DNA of 64,000 bases from Flavobacterium zhairuonense (GCF_004352915.1 NZ_SJSY01000076.1:434001-498000); one strand, 5' to 3'; positions 15,724-24,264 are shown, counted from the stretch's first letter. A program made the numbers and translations. Notes: generated by a model not told the origin, from the letters alone.

Positions 15724-16749
15724 ATGAGCACAATTAATGAAATTTTAAACTTAAATGCATCGTATCAAATAAATACTTGGTCTGAAATTTCCAACGAACC
15801 TACAATTCAAACGATTTTACAAGAAATAAAATCAGAAAAACATAAAGCACCAATCTCTACATTAAGAAAAAAATTAGAAGAGGGTAATAAAGAATATTAT
15901 GACAATTATAAAAAACATTTACCAGCTGTAACCTTTAGCGCAACTTTTGATGTAAAAAGAACGAATGAGAAATTAAAATTTTATAACTCAATAATAGTAA
16001 TAGATATTGACAAACTGGAATCAGAGCAGATAATTGAAACTTATAATTATTTATTGAATGATGAACATGTAATTTCATTTTGGAAATCCCCATCCAATAA
16101 GGGATTTAAGGGGTTAGTTTGTATTGAATATAGTATTGAGAAGAATGATGCTGATTTATATAAATTACATAAAAGTGCATTTAAAAAATTATCAGAATAT
16201 TTTTTAGACAAATATAACATTGAACTTGATCAAAGCGGTAGCGATATAACACGACTTTGCTTTCTTTCATATGACACAGAGTTAATTCTTAAATCAAATT
16301 TAATCAAATTTAATATTACGGATGAAGATTTAATAATATCTACAAAATTAAAAAGTAATCCGAAATCGGACTTAAACTATTTAACCACAAAAGACAAACT
16401 ATTTAACCCACATGAAAAAAATGATCAATATGATAGAAAAATAATGTCTGACATCATAAGGCATTTAAAAAATAAAAAATTAAGTATAACCTATTCATAT
16501 GATGAATGGTGTAAAGTAGGAATGGCAATTGCTAATTCATTTACTTACGAAATTGGCATAAAATATTTTTTAAAACTAAGCTCATTAGATGGGGACAAAT
16601 ACAATGAAACTAATTCTACAAATTTTTTAAATAATTGCTATGAGACAAAAAAAGGAGATATAAATTTTAATAGTATAGTTTATTTAGCAAATCAAAAAGG
16701 TTATCAAACAAAAAATCAAAGAAATGCGGTGCCGAAGGCGGAGGATTAA
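15724..16749 (+). CDS. BT4734/VirE_N-type protein with PriCT-2 domain
   Basis: 341 residues from the ATG at 15724; a TTG further up is less likely. The N-terminal two thirds resemble the BT4734/VirE N-terminal domain: LPAVTFSATFDVKR, then YNSIIVIDIDKL with the acidic IDID pair, SPSNKGFKGLV and the DITRLCFLSYD segment. This fold is related to primase-polymerase modules. Residues about 262-330 (YSYDEWCKVGMAIANSF...) look like a PriCT-2 domain. Normally such proteins continue into a helicase or VirE ATPase domain; here the protein stops at residue 341, so it is stand-alone or truncated. Codon use is very A+T-rich, like the rest of the island and unlike its neighbours. It precedes the RT by 138 bp on the same strand. 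Confidence 0.75.
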   Translation: MSTINEILNLNASYQINTWSEISNEPTIQTILQEIKSEKHKAPISTLRKKLEEGNKEYYDNYKKHLPAVTFSATFDVKRTNEKLKFYNSIIVIDIDKLESEQIIETYNYLLNDEHVISFWKSPSNKGFKGLVCIEYSIEKNDADLYKLHKSAFKKLSEYFLDKYNIELDQSGSDITRLCFLSYDTELILKSNLIKFNITDEDLIISTKLKSNPKSDLNYLTTKDKLFNPHEKNDQYDRKIMSDIIRHLKNKKLSITYSYDEWCKVGMAIANSFTYEIGIKYFLKLSSLDGDKYNETNSTNFLNNCYETKKGDINFNSIVYLANQKGYQTKNQRNAVPKAED

Positions 16750-16887
16750 TTTCCATCGCAAGTATCATTCTCATCAACGGAATTGCAGTGCCAGAGAATT
16801 TAAAAGACTCAAGACATAATATGTATCGCATCAGTATCAATAGTCATACGTGAGTATTCACGTTACAGGAAACCCTTTCTTTAATTT
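16750..16887 (+). ncRNA. Candidate structured RNA region between the VirE_N-type gene and the RT
   Basis: The 138-bp gap, together with the last codons before it (from about 16725), is visibly richer in G+C than the genes on either side. It contains a perfect hairpin ACGTGA-GTAT-TCACGT at 16848-16863, ending 24 bp before the RT start, and no T-run that would make it a terminator. Many defence-associated RTs use an RNA encoded immediately upstream as template or partner. This gap is in the right place for one, but the boundaries and fold are inferred only. Confidence 0.4.
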
Positions 16888-18675
16888 ATGAAACAGTTTG
16901 AAGATTTTTTTACCGAAAACGAAATTTTACGACAAATCTGTAAAATTCGTGTTAAACTTGCCAAAAGCAAATCTAAAAGACATTTATTACATCTATTGAC
17001 TTCAAATGCTAAATATAATTATCATTTAAAAGCTAATAAAACACCAAGTAATGAATTCGAACAATACCAACATGATCTGACAATATTTCTTCGGACAATA
17101 TTACCTCCTCGAAAAAGATGGATTAAGTTAGGTGAAAATTCTAGAAGAAAACAAAATTGTAGAAATGAATTTTTAACATCTAATGACAAAAACTTTTATT
17201 CTTTACTCAAAACTATTAAAGCGCAAAGTAAAAAAGAAACAAAAGAACAGTGGTATTTAAATTTGCAAGATTTTATCATTGAGGTTATAGAACTCTCAAA
17301 AAATCAGTCGTATTCTCTAAAAAAACCAATAATTTTTCCAAAACTGAAAGAAAAATTAAAAGAAAATTTAAAGGAGAATGAATTTAATGAATGCAGGCCA
17401 ATTTGTATATTTAGTCTTAAAGACAGAATCATTCTAAGTGCGACAAATAAATTCTTAACACAGTTATTTGATGAGCATTTTCAAGATAGTTCATATGCTT
17501 TTAGATCAAAAAAAAATGATCTTGGCACAATACTATCTCATCACGATTGCATTAATGATATTTTAAAATACAAAAATAAAAATATCGAATCAAACTTATA
17601 TGTTGCTGAATGCGACATGAAAAAGTTCTATGATACCGTAAATCATTCAATTGCAAAAAAACTCTTTTATAAATTAATTGAAAAATCACAACAGCTTCAT
17701 AGTGAATTAGATCTTAGCATACCTATAAATATTTTTGAAAGCTATCTTAATTGTTTTGCTTTCAACATAGATATGCCAAAATCTTCTGATACGAAATATT
17801 GGTCATCATATAAAATACCTGATGGTGATTTTTCTTGGGTAGCTAGTATTATTTCTACTCACTATCCCGACATCACTCATGAAAGAATTGGTGTTCCACA
17901 AGGAGGAGCATTGTCTGGACTTATTGCAAACATTTATCTTAATGAAGCTGATCTTGCATTAAGTGGTGGTAATTTTTTATACCAAAGATTCTGTGATGAT
18001 ATGATAATAATTTCAGATAATATGGAAGATTGTACAAAGGCAAAGAATGTGTATGAGAATGCTTTACATGATTTAAAACTCTTTCCTCATCCATTTAAAG
18101 ATGAAAACAATTTAGCTACAATTACTGAAAAAGGCATAAATTACAAAAATTTTTGGGATGGGAAATCTAAGGGACCTTATAAATGGGGAGAAGTAGGTGA
18201 AAAATCTTTTCCTTGGATTGGTTTTGTTGGTTATGAAATTAATTATTTAGGAGAAATAAGAGTTAGAAAAAGATCTCTAGAAAAAGAACTAGAAAAACAA
18301 AAAACAATTGTAAATGAAATAAGAAATGCTATTAAAAAAGGAATGCGAAAATCAAAAGGAAGCGTTACTGAATCTGCAATTAGTAGACTTATTGGGATGT
18401 CTGTTGGTCGGATTGGTTTAAATAATTTTGATGAAGTTTCAACAGATATGTGTTGGAAAAATGGTTTTAAAATATTAAATTTTAATAATCATTCTCTCAG
18501 ACAAATAAAACAATTAGACAGAAATCGTAGTAGGCAATATTACACATTGTTAGAAGAAACAAAAACTATAGAGTTATTGCCTAAAAAAAGAAAAAATAGA
18601 GAAACCGTAAAATATAACAAACCCTTTAGTTATTATTATCAAATATTAGAAAGACAAAAGCTAAACATTAATTAA
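16888..18675 (+). CDS. Divergent reverse transcriptase (unknown-group, defence-like)
   Basis: 595 residues. RT motifs appear in order: R-P-ICIFSLKDRIIL (about 170-183), VAECDMKKFYDTV with the first catalytic Asp at 243, VPQGGALSGLIANIYL (336-351) and FCDDM with the catalytic Asp pair at 370-371, then a GFVGYEINYLG segment (about 435). The active-site box is FCDD rather than YADD, and QGGALSG replaces the usual QG-x3-SP. There are about 150 residues before the first RT motif and a basic C-terminal region. No group II intron maturase, endonuclease or Cas1 domain is visible. It fits the unknown-group/Abi-like RTs linked to phage defence better than retron, group II or DGR enzymes, but I cannot name the class. 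Confidence 0.85.
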   Translation: MKQFEDFFTENEILRQICKIRVKLAKSKSKRHLLHLLTSNAKYNYHLKANKTPSNEFEQYQHDLTIFLRTILPPRKRWIKLGENSRRKQNCRNEFLTSNDKNFYSLLKTIKAQSKKETKEQWYLNLQDFIIEVIELSKNQSYSLKKPIIFPKLKEKLKENLKENEFNECRPICIFSLKDRIILSATNKFLTQLFDEHFQDSSYAFRSKKNDLGTILSHHDCINDILKYKNKNIESNLYVAECDMKKFYDTVNHSIAKKLFYKLIEKSQQLHSELDLSIPINIFESYLNCFAFNIDMPKSSDTKYWSSYKIPDGDFSWVASIISTHYPDITHERIGVPQGGALSGLIANIYLNEADLALSGGNFLYQRFCDDMIIISDNMEDCTKAKNVYENALHDLKLFPHPFKDENNLATITEKGINYKNFWDGKSKGPYKWGEVGEKSFPWIGFVGYEINYLGEIRVRKRSLEKELEKQKTIVNEIRNAIKKGMRKSKGSVTESAISRLIGMSVGRIGLNNFDEVSTDMCWKNGFKILNFNNHSLRQIKQLDRNRSRQYYTLLEETKTIELLPKKRKNRETVKYNKPFSYYYQILERQKLNIN

Positions 18676-18693
18676 GTGTAATTAACTATTACT

Positions 18694-18737
18694 AATAAAA
18701 CATAATGGGATTAAGATTAATCCCATTATGTTTTATT
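18694..18737. terminator. Bidirectional terminator between the RT and AIPR genes
   Basis: A perfect 21-bp inverted repeat (left arm 18694-18714, right arm 18717-18737, 2-nt centre) has A-rich and T-rich outer ends and the core ATGGGATTAA. It lies 19 bp after the RT stop and 12 bp before the AIPR stop. It can terminate both convergent transcripts. Confidence 0.88.
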
Positions 18738-18749
18738 CAATTTTAAAAA

Positions 18750-20423
18750 TTATTGCATTAATAATTTTATTTGTCTACACTTTGTATAATTTCTTAATGT
18801 ATATACTATCATTGCATCAGGATACTCGTTTTCAATAACATCTTTTAAATCATTAATATATTTATCAACAAATGCAGGTAAGTCATTTTCAAGAAAATTA
18901 TCAAAATTAGGATAACTATCCGATAAAATTCCCTTATTTATTTTTTGAAAAATAATATGAGATACAAATGCATTTCCATAGCGATAAATACTCCTTTCTC
19001 GACCCTCCGATGCTAACGCCATTTTATTCATTGTATTGGAAACATATCTATATATTTTTAAAGCTTTTATAATTTTTTGTGCAGATGTATTCTGATTAAA
19101 AAGATCCGTATAAGGTGCTTTAGTAACATCTTCCCAAAGCTTTCCAGATTCCTTTTTTACCATAGTAGAATAATCTACATTCTCAAAGAGTGATGCAAGA
19201 CTAAAGGCAACTTCCTCAAGAGAAAAATTATTATCATCATTGACAAATTTTTCATCAGTTCTTTTATAATGATATTCTATATTTTCTAACTTTAATTCTA
19301 TTTTGATCCTTGCTTGCTCATTATCCAAAGAAACAAAATCTTTTTTCTCTACTTTATTCTGAGTATTTGTTGCTACAGTTATTCTTTGACCAAAGCCAGA
19401 TGGACTATCTTCAAGAGAAATAAATTTGACAATAACTTTTACCTTACTAAGCTCTTCTGGATTACTAGCGTGAAGTGAACCAATAGAACCAAGAGTTTGC
19501 GCTCCATTAACTACTGCAATACCATTACATGTAAATGCCCCAATTGCTTTATCAGAACCACCAATTAATTTTTTCTTAATGGCATCGCATAATATAGTTA
19601 TACCATTGTTGAAGTAGATAAAATTGTCGGGTTCAGTTTTTATCGTTTTAATTATTTCTTCATTAACCGTAGATGCTCCTAAAAAATTCCTAATATTTTC
19701 TGTAAAAAGTCTTGTACCATATTTATCCCATAAAAGTCCTAGATCAACTCCAGTAATTTGTCCGTAATAAGATTTAAATGGTTCATCAATATGTCCCCAA
19801 TTTGAAATAGTAATATCCTCATTTATTGGCGCTCGCCCCACTCCAGTTTCCAATCCTTTATAAACCTTGTCAATATTGAAATCTTTAAAAAACAAAACTT
19901 CTTCAGTATCATTTTGTTCCTCTAATAAATCATTTATAGAATCCCAATTATGACTTGAAAGCTTTTTACCTGTATAAGCAAATAAAATTTGGATTTTAAC
20001 AGCTGAATTATCTAATGCTTCCAGTATTTCATCTTTTCTATCGTTTATTTTTTTATTAAATCTAGTAAAATCTCCGTCAATCAATTTTTTTACACCTTTA
20101 GCAAATTTTTCGACATCCCCATTATCAATACCCCCAGTTCCACTTTCGATAAATTTAGATTGAACTAGCCAAAGGGTCTCTGCAGATCTATCGTAATAAA
20201 TGGCGTCAATACCATTATCATCAAATCCATCTGTAATTGCTATACTTGCTAGATCAACAGTTGCAACAGCTTCAATTGTTAAGGCATATGCAGATAAAGC
20301 TCTAGAAAGAAAACTTTTTTGCTGTTCATCAGTTGGCCGTTTTGCCAAATCTGAAATATCAATTTTACCATTAAAAGTTTTCTCCAGATAATTTTTAATT
20401 CTATTTACTATTAATTTACTCAT
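18750..20423 (-). CDS. AIPR-family abortive-infection protein with nuclease-like N terminus
   Basis: From the ATG at 20423 (MSKLIVNRIKNYLEK) the protein has 557 residues; an upstream ATG at 20465 lies in the promoter. Residues 51-91 (EAVATVD..., GFDDNGIDAIYYD, LWLVQSKF) show the Glu/Asp...Asp...Gln-x-Lys layout of a PD-(D/E)xK nuclease, with Asp73 and Lys90 as likely catalytic residues. The central region carries the AIPR signatures FIYFNNGITILCD and VVNGAQTLGSIG. AIPR proteins come from abortive-infection phage-resistance loci. The gene faces the RT, shares its terminator, and has the matching palindrome at its promoter. Confidence 0.85.
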   Translation of the reverse strand: MSKLIVNRIKNYLEKTFNGKIDISDLAKRPTDEQQKSFLSRALSAYALTIEAVATVDLASIAITDGFDDNGIDAIYYDRSAETLWLVQSKFIESGTGGIDNGDVEKFAKGVKKLIDGDFTRFNKKINDRKDEILEALDNSAVKIQILFAYTGKKLSSHNWDSINDLLEEQNDTEEVLFFKDFNIDKVYKGLETGVGRAPINEDITISNWGHIDEPFKSYYGQITGVDLGLLWDKYGTRLFTENIRNFLGASTVNEEIIKTIKTEPDNFIYFNNGITILCDAIKKKLIGGSDKAIGAFTCNGIAVVNGAQTLGSIGSLHASNPEELSKVKVIVKFISLEDSPSGFGQRITVATNTQNKVEKKDFVSLDNEQARIKIELKLENIEYHYKRTDEKFVNDDNNFSLEEVAFSLASLFENVDYSTMVKKESGKLWEDVTKAPYTDLFNQNTSAQKIIKALKIYRYVSNTMNKMALASEGRERSIYRYGNAFVSHIIFQKINKGILSDSYPNFDNFLENDLPAFVDKYINDLKDVIENEYPDAMIVYTLRNYTKCRQIKLLMQ

Positions 20424-20476
20424 TTTACTTAAAAATATTAAAAACAGTTTAACAACTCTAATCATTGAATTAATTA

Positions 20477-20520
20477 CAAAGATTAATCAAAAAAAAAATG
20501 TTTATTACGGCAAACCGTAA
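20477..20520 (-). promoter_or_regulatory. Island promoter with TTACGG palindrome (right end)
   Basis: On the minus strand TTACGG-TTTG-CCGTAA (20520-20505) is followed after 20 bp by a -7-like AATCTTTG (20484-20477), and the AIPR ATG is at 20423. Palindrome core and spacing match the site at 15635-15680. Confidence 0.6.
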
Positions 20521-20702
20521 AAGCCAAAATTATTGTGACAAGACTAGTAGTACATAAAAAAGTAATATAAAAAGTACATGTATTTTTTTATGGTTCACAT
20601 TAAGATTATCATAAAATTTAAGCTTGCCACTAACCTTCTCAAGGATATAAATTACCAATATTAAAGCCTTGATATTAAGTTTATATAGCAATTACAGTAG
20701 AC
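20521..20702. other. Non-coding A+T-rich stretch at the right edge of the island
   Basis: I see no ORF of support, no tRNA, no integrase and no direct repeat matching the left edge (15480-15634). AATATTAAAGCC and TTGATATTAAG are weak related words. It probably marks the junction between the inserted genes and the neighbouring lipoprotein gene. Confidence 0.35.
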
Positions 20703-20748
20703 AAAAAAAATCAGGTCTAGTTAATAAACACTAAACCTGATTTTTTTT
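20703..20748 (-). terminator. Terminator of the large lipoprotein gene
   Basis: AAAAAAATCAGGT and ACCTGATTTTTTT form a 13-bp stem with an internal loop of about 18 nt. It lies 30 bp after the stop of the minus-strand gene at 20778. Confidence 0.75.
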
Positions 20749-20777
20749 ATGAATTAAAACTAACCTATTAAACAAAT

Positions 20778-23300
20778 CTATCTCCTACCTCTAAAACCGC
20801 CACCACCACCTCTAAATCCGCCACCGCCAAAACCACCGCCGTTAAAACCACCTTGGCGTTGGAAATTTTGGAAATTACGGGTTTGCGATTCACCACGGTC
20901 TCTTGAAAAAGCAGAGCGGTCAAGATCATTTGTCACATCAGCACGGCCAGGTTCACCAAGCGGTTTGTTTGGTTGTCCTAGGGTTTGTTCAGGCCTGTTT
21001 AGATTATTTCCCTCGGTTCTGTCGCCTAAACGGGTTTCACCACCTAGGTTTTGGTTGGCATTTGGCAAGTTATCACGCTGGATTCGTTCTCCAGCGCCAT
21101 TGGCTCCAAGTCCTTCGTTAGGTTTATCACGCTGGATGCGCTCCCCTGCTCCATTGGCGCCAAGTCCTTGATTCGCTCTATTCTGAATACCTTCACCCGC
21201 TTTTTTTGACGAACCTAAGGTTCCCGCTTGCGTCCAGCCACCGTTTCCATTATTATAGTGACTCCAGTTTCCGTTTGCATCTCTTTTATAAACATGTCCG
21301 TCGTGGCCAGCGTATAGATTGTTGTTGGTATGAATAGTAGTTCCTCCGCCACGGTGGTGCGTAATTACACCTTCTTTTCCGCCCGAAGTTTGATAAGCGA
21401 CTGCTGTACCACGTCTGGTAGTAATATGTCCAGTTCGCGCCCATTGATTGCCATTTGTAGCTGCCGAATGTCCCCATTGTGCATACGCATTATGCCCTTG
21501 ATTGGTTCTGGCATAATTTCCTGTCCACGGATTATAAGTACTTGCGGCAGTGCGACCGCCATACCAACCTTGAACACTTGCAGAACGCCCGTATCTTCCT
21601 GTTGCTGGATTGTACCAAGCCGAAGTTCCTGCAGCGCCATAAGGTCCGTACACGCGTCTTCCGGCTGCGTAGCCACCCGTCCACGGATTGTAAACCGCTC
21701 CGCCTCCGTACGCATACGGCCATGGACGGTAAATTGGATATAATCCGCCATAATATACATACGGTGGATAATACCATCCTGTACCATACGTCAATATGGC
21801 GCCAAACGTAGCTCCAACAATAAAAGCGCCCAAATAACCGGCAGTTGAACTGCTTTCTACAGTGGTATCGGTTGTGGTTTGCGTTACATAAGTGACATTA
21901 TAAACAGGAGAACTTGCTGGAATCGTATAAATTTCTTTCGGAACAGAATCGCATGTTTTCCAAGGTCCGTTTGGACTTGTTGACATAAACCAAACGGCTT
22001 GAAAACATAAATAATACAAATCGCCTACTTTGATAATTTTCTCTTGCGTGTTGCTGGCATATTGCATTTTTGTGCCATCAATAGGTTTAAACTGAGGAGG
22101 TCCGTCATACGACACTTTTACTTTTGCTTCAGCATCTGATTTTTTCAAAATGGCCGTTGTTGGAACTTGCGACAACATTACCGCGTCGTTTGCTTCTTGC
22201 GTTCCGGGAACAGATGCCAATACATTGGCACGTGGCGAATCTTTAGGGATTTTTGCAAAATCGGCAGGTAAATTATTTCCCGCATACGCCCACGGCCCTG
22301 TCAATTCTTTCGACTTAAACCATCTCCCTGATAATAACACATAATATTGTCCATCGGCTTCATTGGCAAAAACATCATTTTCGGTATTGTCAATGTACAT
22401 TAATTTGGTTCCGGCAATCTTAATGAATTTCGGATTTCCGGTTACTGCAATCAATTCGGCTGGTTTATTGCTGTAGAAAACCTCTGGAGCATTCCCTGAA
22501 GAAGGAGGCGGAATCATTTTTTTGACATCATCATAATTCTCTCCCGATGGCAGATTGCTCAAACCTGAAGGCAATTTTGTCGTTTTCGTCCATTTGCCGT
22601 CCACTTTTTTCGAAGTCAGCCAGATATTTTCGGCTAACAAATAATAATCTTTCGTCGTTTTATCAAAAAACAAATCCCAATTGGTGTTCACTACATATTC
22701 CATATCTGATTTGTCAATCGGAACTAAAACCGGTTCGCCTTGAACAATAAGCAAGAGCGACGGTTTTGTACTATAAAAAATAGTTGGCGGATCGTTTTTA
22801 GCGGCAATTCCCTTTGGCGGACTTTTGGTTTGGCTTAAATCGGCCAAAATGCGATCTACAGAAATAGGATCTCCGCCTTGAGGCAAGGTTTCTTTGAAGA
22901 GTTTTGTCATTTCAGGAACTTTCTTTTCGTCTAAAGCCGGAAATCGCACATCAGTTACTTGAAGGTTTTTGATATAAGCGCTTCGATTGTCTTTATCGAC
23001 CAATGTTTCTGCTTTTAAAGAAGCGACACCCAAAACCTGTTTCCCATCTTTTGGAGTCAACGAAAAAGCTACCCGAGCGGTAAGTTCTTTAAAATCTTTC
23101 CAGTCATCCACCTGAGGCTGATAATAAACGAGTTTTGTACCGTTATTTTCAGCTTCGCGTGGCCAACCGGTATCAGCAAAAGTAGAATCGGCAACAGTAT
23201 CAGACTTTTCAGCTTCTGTAGCTACTTGATCTTTATCTTTCTTGCAAGAGAACAAAATGGCGCTCAAGCAAACTGTAATTATTAGAAAAGCATTTTTCAT
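20778..23300 (-). CDS. Large lipoprotein with three repeated domains and a Gly-rich tail, unknown function
   Basis: From the ATG at 23300 the protein has 840 residues; the open frame runs 8 codons further up. It has a lipoprotein signal (LSAILFSCKKDKD, Cys at about 19). Three related segments follow, each ending in a WF/WL-x-S plus GPW- or GKW-like motif (VFYSNKPAELIAVTGNPK; YYVLLSGRWFKSKELTGPW; YYLCFQAVWFMSTSPNGPW). A hydrophobic stretch (GYLGAFIVGATFGAILTYG), a Tyr/Gly/Pro/Trp-rich region with NPWTG repeats, two GLGANGAGERIQRD repeats and an FRGGGGGFRGRR tail complete it. I infer a surface protein of unknown role. Confidence 0.75.
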   Translation of the reverse strand: MKNAFLIITVCLSAILFSCKKDKDQVATEAEKSDTVADSTFADTGWPREAENNGTKLVYYQPQVDDWKDFKELTARVAFSLTPKDGKQVLGVASLKAETLVDKDNRSAYIKNLQVTDVRFPALDEKKVPEMTKLFKETLPQGGDPISVDRILADLSQTKSPPKGIAAKNDPPTIFYSTKPSLLLIVQGEPVLVPIDKSDMEYVVNTNWDLFFDKTTKDYYLLAENIWLTSKKVDGKWTKTTKLPSGLSNLPSGENYDDVKKMIPPPSSGNAPEVFYSNKPAELIAVTGNPKFIKIAGTKLMYIDNTENDVFANEADGQYYVLLSGRWFKSKELTGPWAYAGNNLPADFAKIPKDSPRANVLASVPGTQEANDAVMLSQVPTTAILKKSDAEAKVKVSYDGPPQFKPIDGTKMQYASNTQEKIIKVGDLYYLCFQAVWFMSTSPNGPWKTCDSVPKEIYTIPASSPVYNVTYVTQTTTDTTVESSSTAGYLGAFIVGATFGAILTYGTGWYYPPYVYYGGLYPIYRPWPYAYGGGAVYNPWTGGYAAGRRVYGPYGAAGTSAWYNPATGRYGRSASVQGWYGGRTAASTYNPWTGNYARTNQGHNAYAQWGHSAATNGNQWARTGHITTRRGTAVAYQTSGGKEGVITHHRGGGTTIHTNNNLYAGHDGHVYKRDANGNWSHYNNGNGGWTQAGTLGSSKKAGEGIQNRANQGLGANGAGERIQRDKPNEGLGANGAGERIQRDNLPNANQNLGGETRLGDRTEGNNLNRPEQTLGQPNKPLGEPGRADVTNDLDRSAFSRDRGESQTRNFQNFQRQGGFNGGGFGGGGFRGGGGGFRGRR

Positions 23301-23670
23301 ACATCTAAAAGTTAGGTTATTCACTCAAAAAATTATTCTTCTGATATTCTTATAAAAATTGTTTCGGATAAAAATAATTTCAATGCTTTTAGAAAACTAA
23401 AAATCAGCGATCTACTTTGTTTCAAATTCTAACTTGAAACCAAATAACGAAGTGAAACACGCTCTTTTCTTCTTCTTTCTAAAATTTAGGAATAAAAAAA
23501 TTTCAGCTCAAAGTTTTGTTCAACACTAATAAAACCAATACTTATAAATTATTTTTATAAGTATAAAAAATTATTAATTTGATTAATAACAGTCATCGAT
23601 ATAACTTTGTCCCATCAAAATCAAAGAAATGATTTGATCATCTTAAAAAATAACTTAAAAATCAGAAATC
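23301..23670. other. Divergent intergenic region with perfect palindrome and OsmC promoter
   Basis: No ORF is seen. The main feature is a perfect 11-bp inverted repeat at 23538-23564 with arms ATACTTATAAA and TTTATAAGTAT around TTATT. The -7 box TAACTTTG of the OsmC gene is at 23602-23609. The palindrome centre is about 50 bp upstream of that box, a suitable place for a regulator. Which regulator binds is unknown; OxyR and MarR genes lie nearby. Confidence 0.55.
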
Positions 23671-24087
23671 ATGAAATTTACAAGAAGAGCAAACGCAAAC
23701 TGGAAAGGTACAGGAATGGAAGGAAAAGGAACCATTAGTACACAAAGCACAACTTTAGACAATGCACAATTATCTTTTAAAACTCGTTTCGAACAAGGTG
23801 TTGGAACTAATCCTGAAGAATTAATCGCAGCGGCACATTCTGGCTGTTTTACCATGCAATTGAGCTTTCTATTATCTGAAGCTGGTTTTGTACCAGAAGA
23901 TTTAGATACTGTAGCTAAAGTAACTTTTGAAGACGGAACGATCACTTTAATTGCTTTAGAGCTTACTGGAAAAGTTCCTGGAATCTCTGAAGAAGATTTT
24001 CAAAAAACGGCTCAAAAAGCGAAAGAAATTTGTCCTATTTCTAAACTTTTGAATACTGAAATCACATTATCAATTACTTTATTATAA
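23671..24087 (+). CDS. OsmC-family peroxidase-like protein
   Basis: 138 residues of OsmC fold. The two active-site cysteines are at 59 (AAAHSGCFTMQLS) and 121 (AKEICPISKLLN), and the N terminus KFTRRANANWKGTGMEGKG matches OsmC (YhfA/OsmC branch) rather than Ohr. It should reduce organic peroxides. It is followed by a hydrolase gene on the same strand and lies about 1.3 kb from the OxyR gene. Confidence 0.88.
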   Translation: MKFTRRANANWKGTGMEGKGTISTQSTTLDNAQLSFKTRFEQGVGTNPEELIAAAHSGCFTMQLSFLLSEAGFVPEDLDTVAKVTFEDGTITLIALELTGKVPGISEEDFQKTAQKAKEICPISKLLNTEITLSITLL

Positions 24088-24264
24088 ATAAATTAAATTC
24101 CAATACAAAAATTCCAAATTCCAACTCTTTGCGGAATTACTTGTGTGATTTCTCCTTTCAGTCGAAATGACAAAATTACGAGAATTGGGATTTGGATTTT
24201 AAGAATTGGAACTTGTAATCAAATAATCTAAAATCTAAAATCAACAATCTAAAATTTTATAAAA
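24088..24264. other. Intergenic region with a decayed repeat
   Basis: About 24130-24172 resembles one half of the CGTTCCTCG repeat family (GTGTGATTTCTC, CGAAATGACAAA) but its other arm is missing. The rest is A+T-rich and shows nothing further. Confidence 0.4.

Noticed and set aside
16725..16857. Open reading frame (GAEGGGLISIASIILING...) through the gap before the RT
   Set aside because: It lacks a start codon in a sensible place and overlaps the end of the VirE_N-type gene. A structured RNA explains the composition better.
16750..18675. Diversity-generating retroelement (template repeat plus RT)
   Set aside because: No matching variable repeat or Avd-like gene was found in the window, and the RT motifs (QGGALSG, FCDD) are not of the DGR type.
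16888..18675. Group II intron or retron RT
   Set aside because: No intron RNA domains, maturase or endonuclease, and the protein is much longer than typical retron RTs, with different active-site text.
15480..20702. Integrated prophage or transposon boundaries around the defence island
   Set aside because: No integrase, tRNA or flanking direct repeat was visible at either end. The island is defined only by composition and promoters.
21286..21811. Several open frames of 60-140 codons on both strands inside the large lipoprotein gene
   Set aside because: They overlap the lipoprotein coding frame, which is biased by its repeated Tyr/Gly/Trp codons. None has a start signal or recognisable protein.
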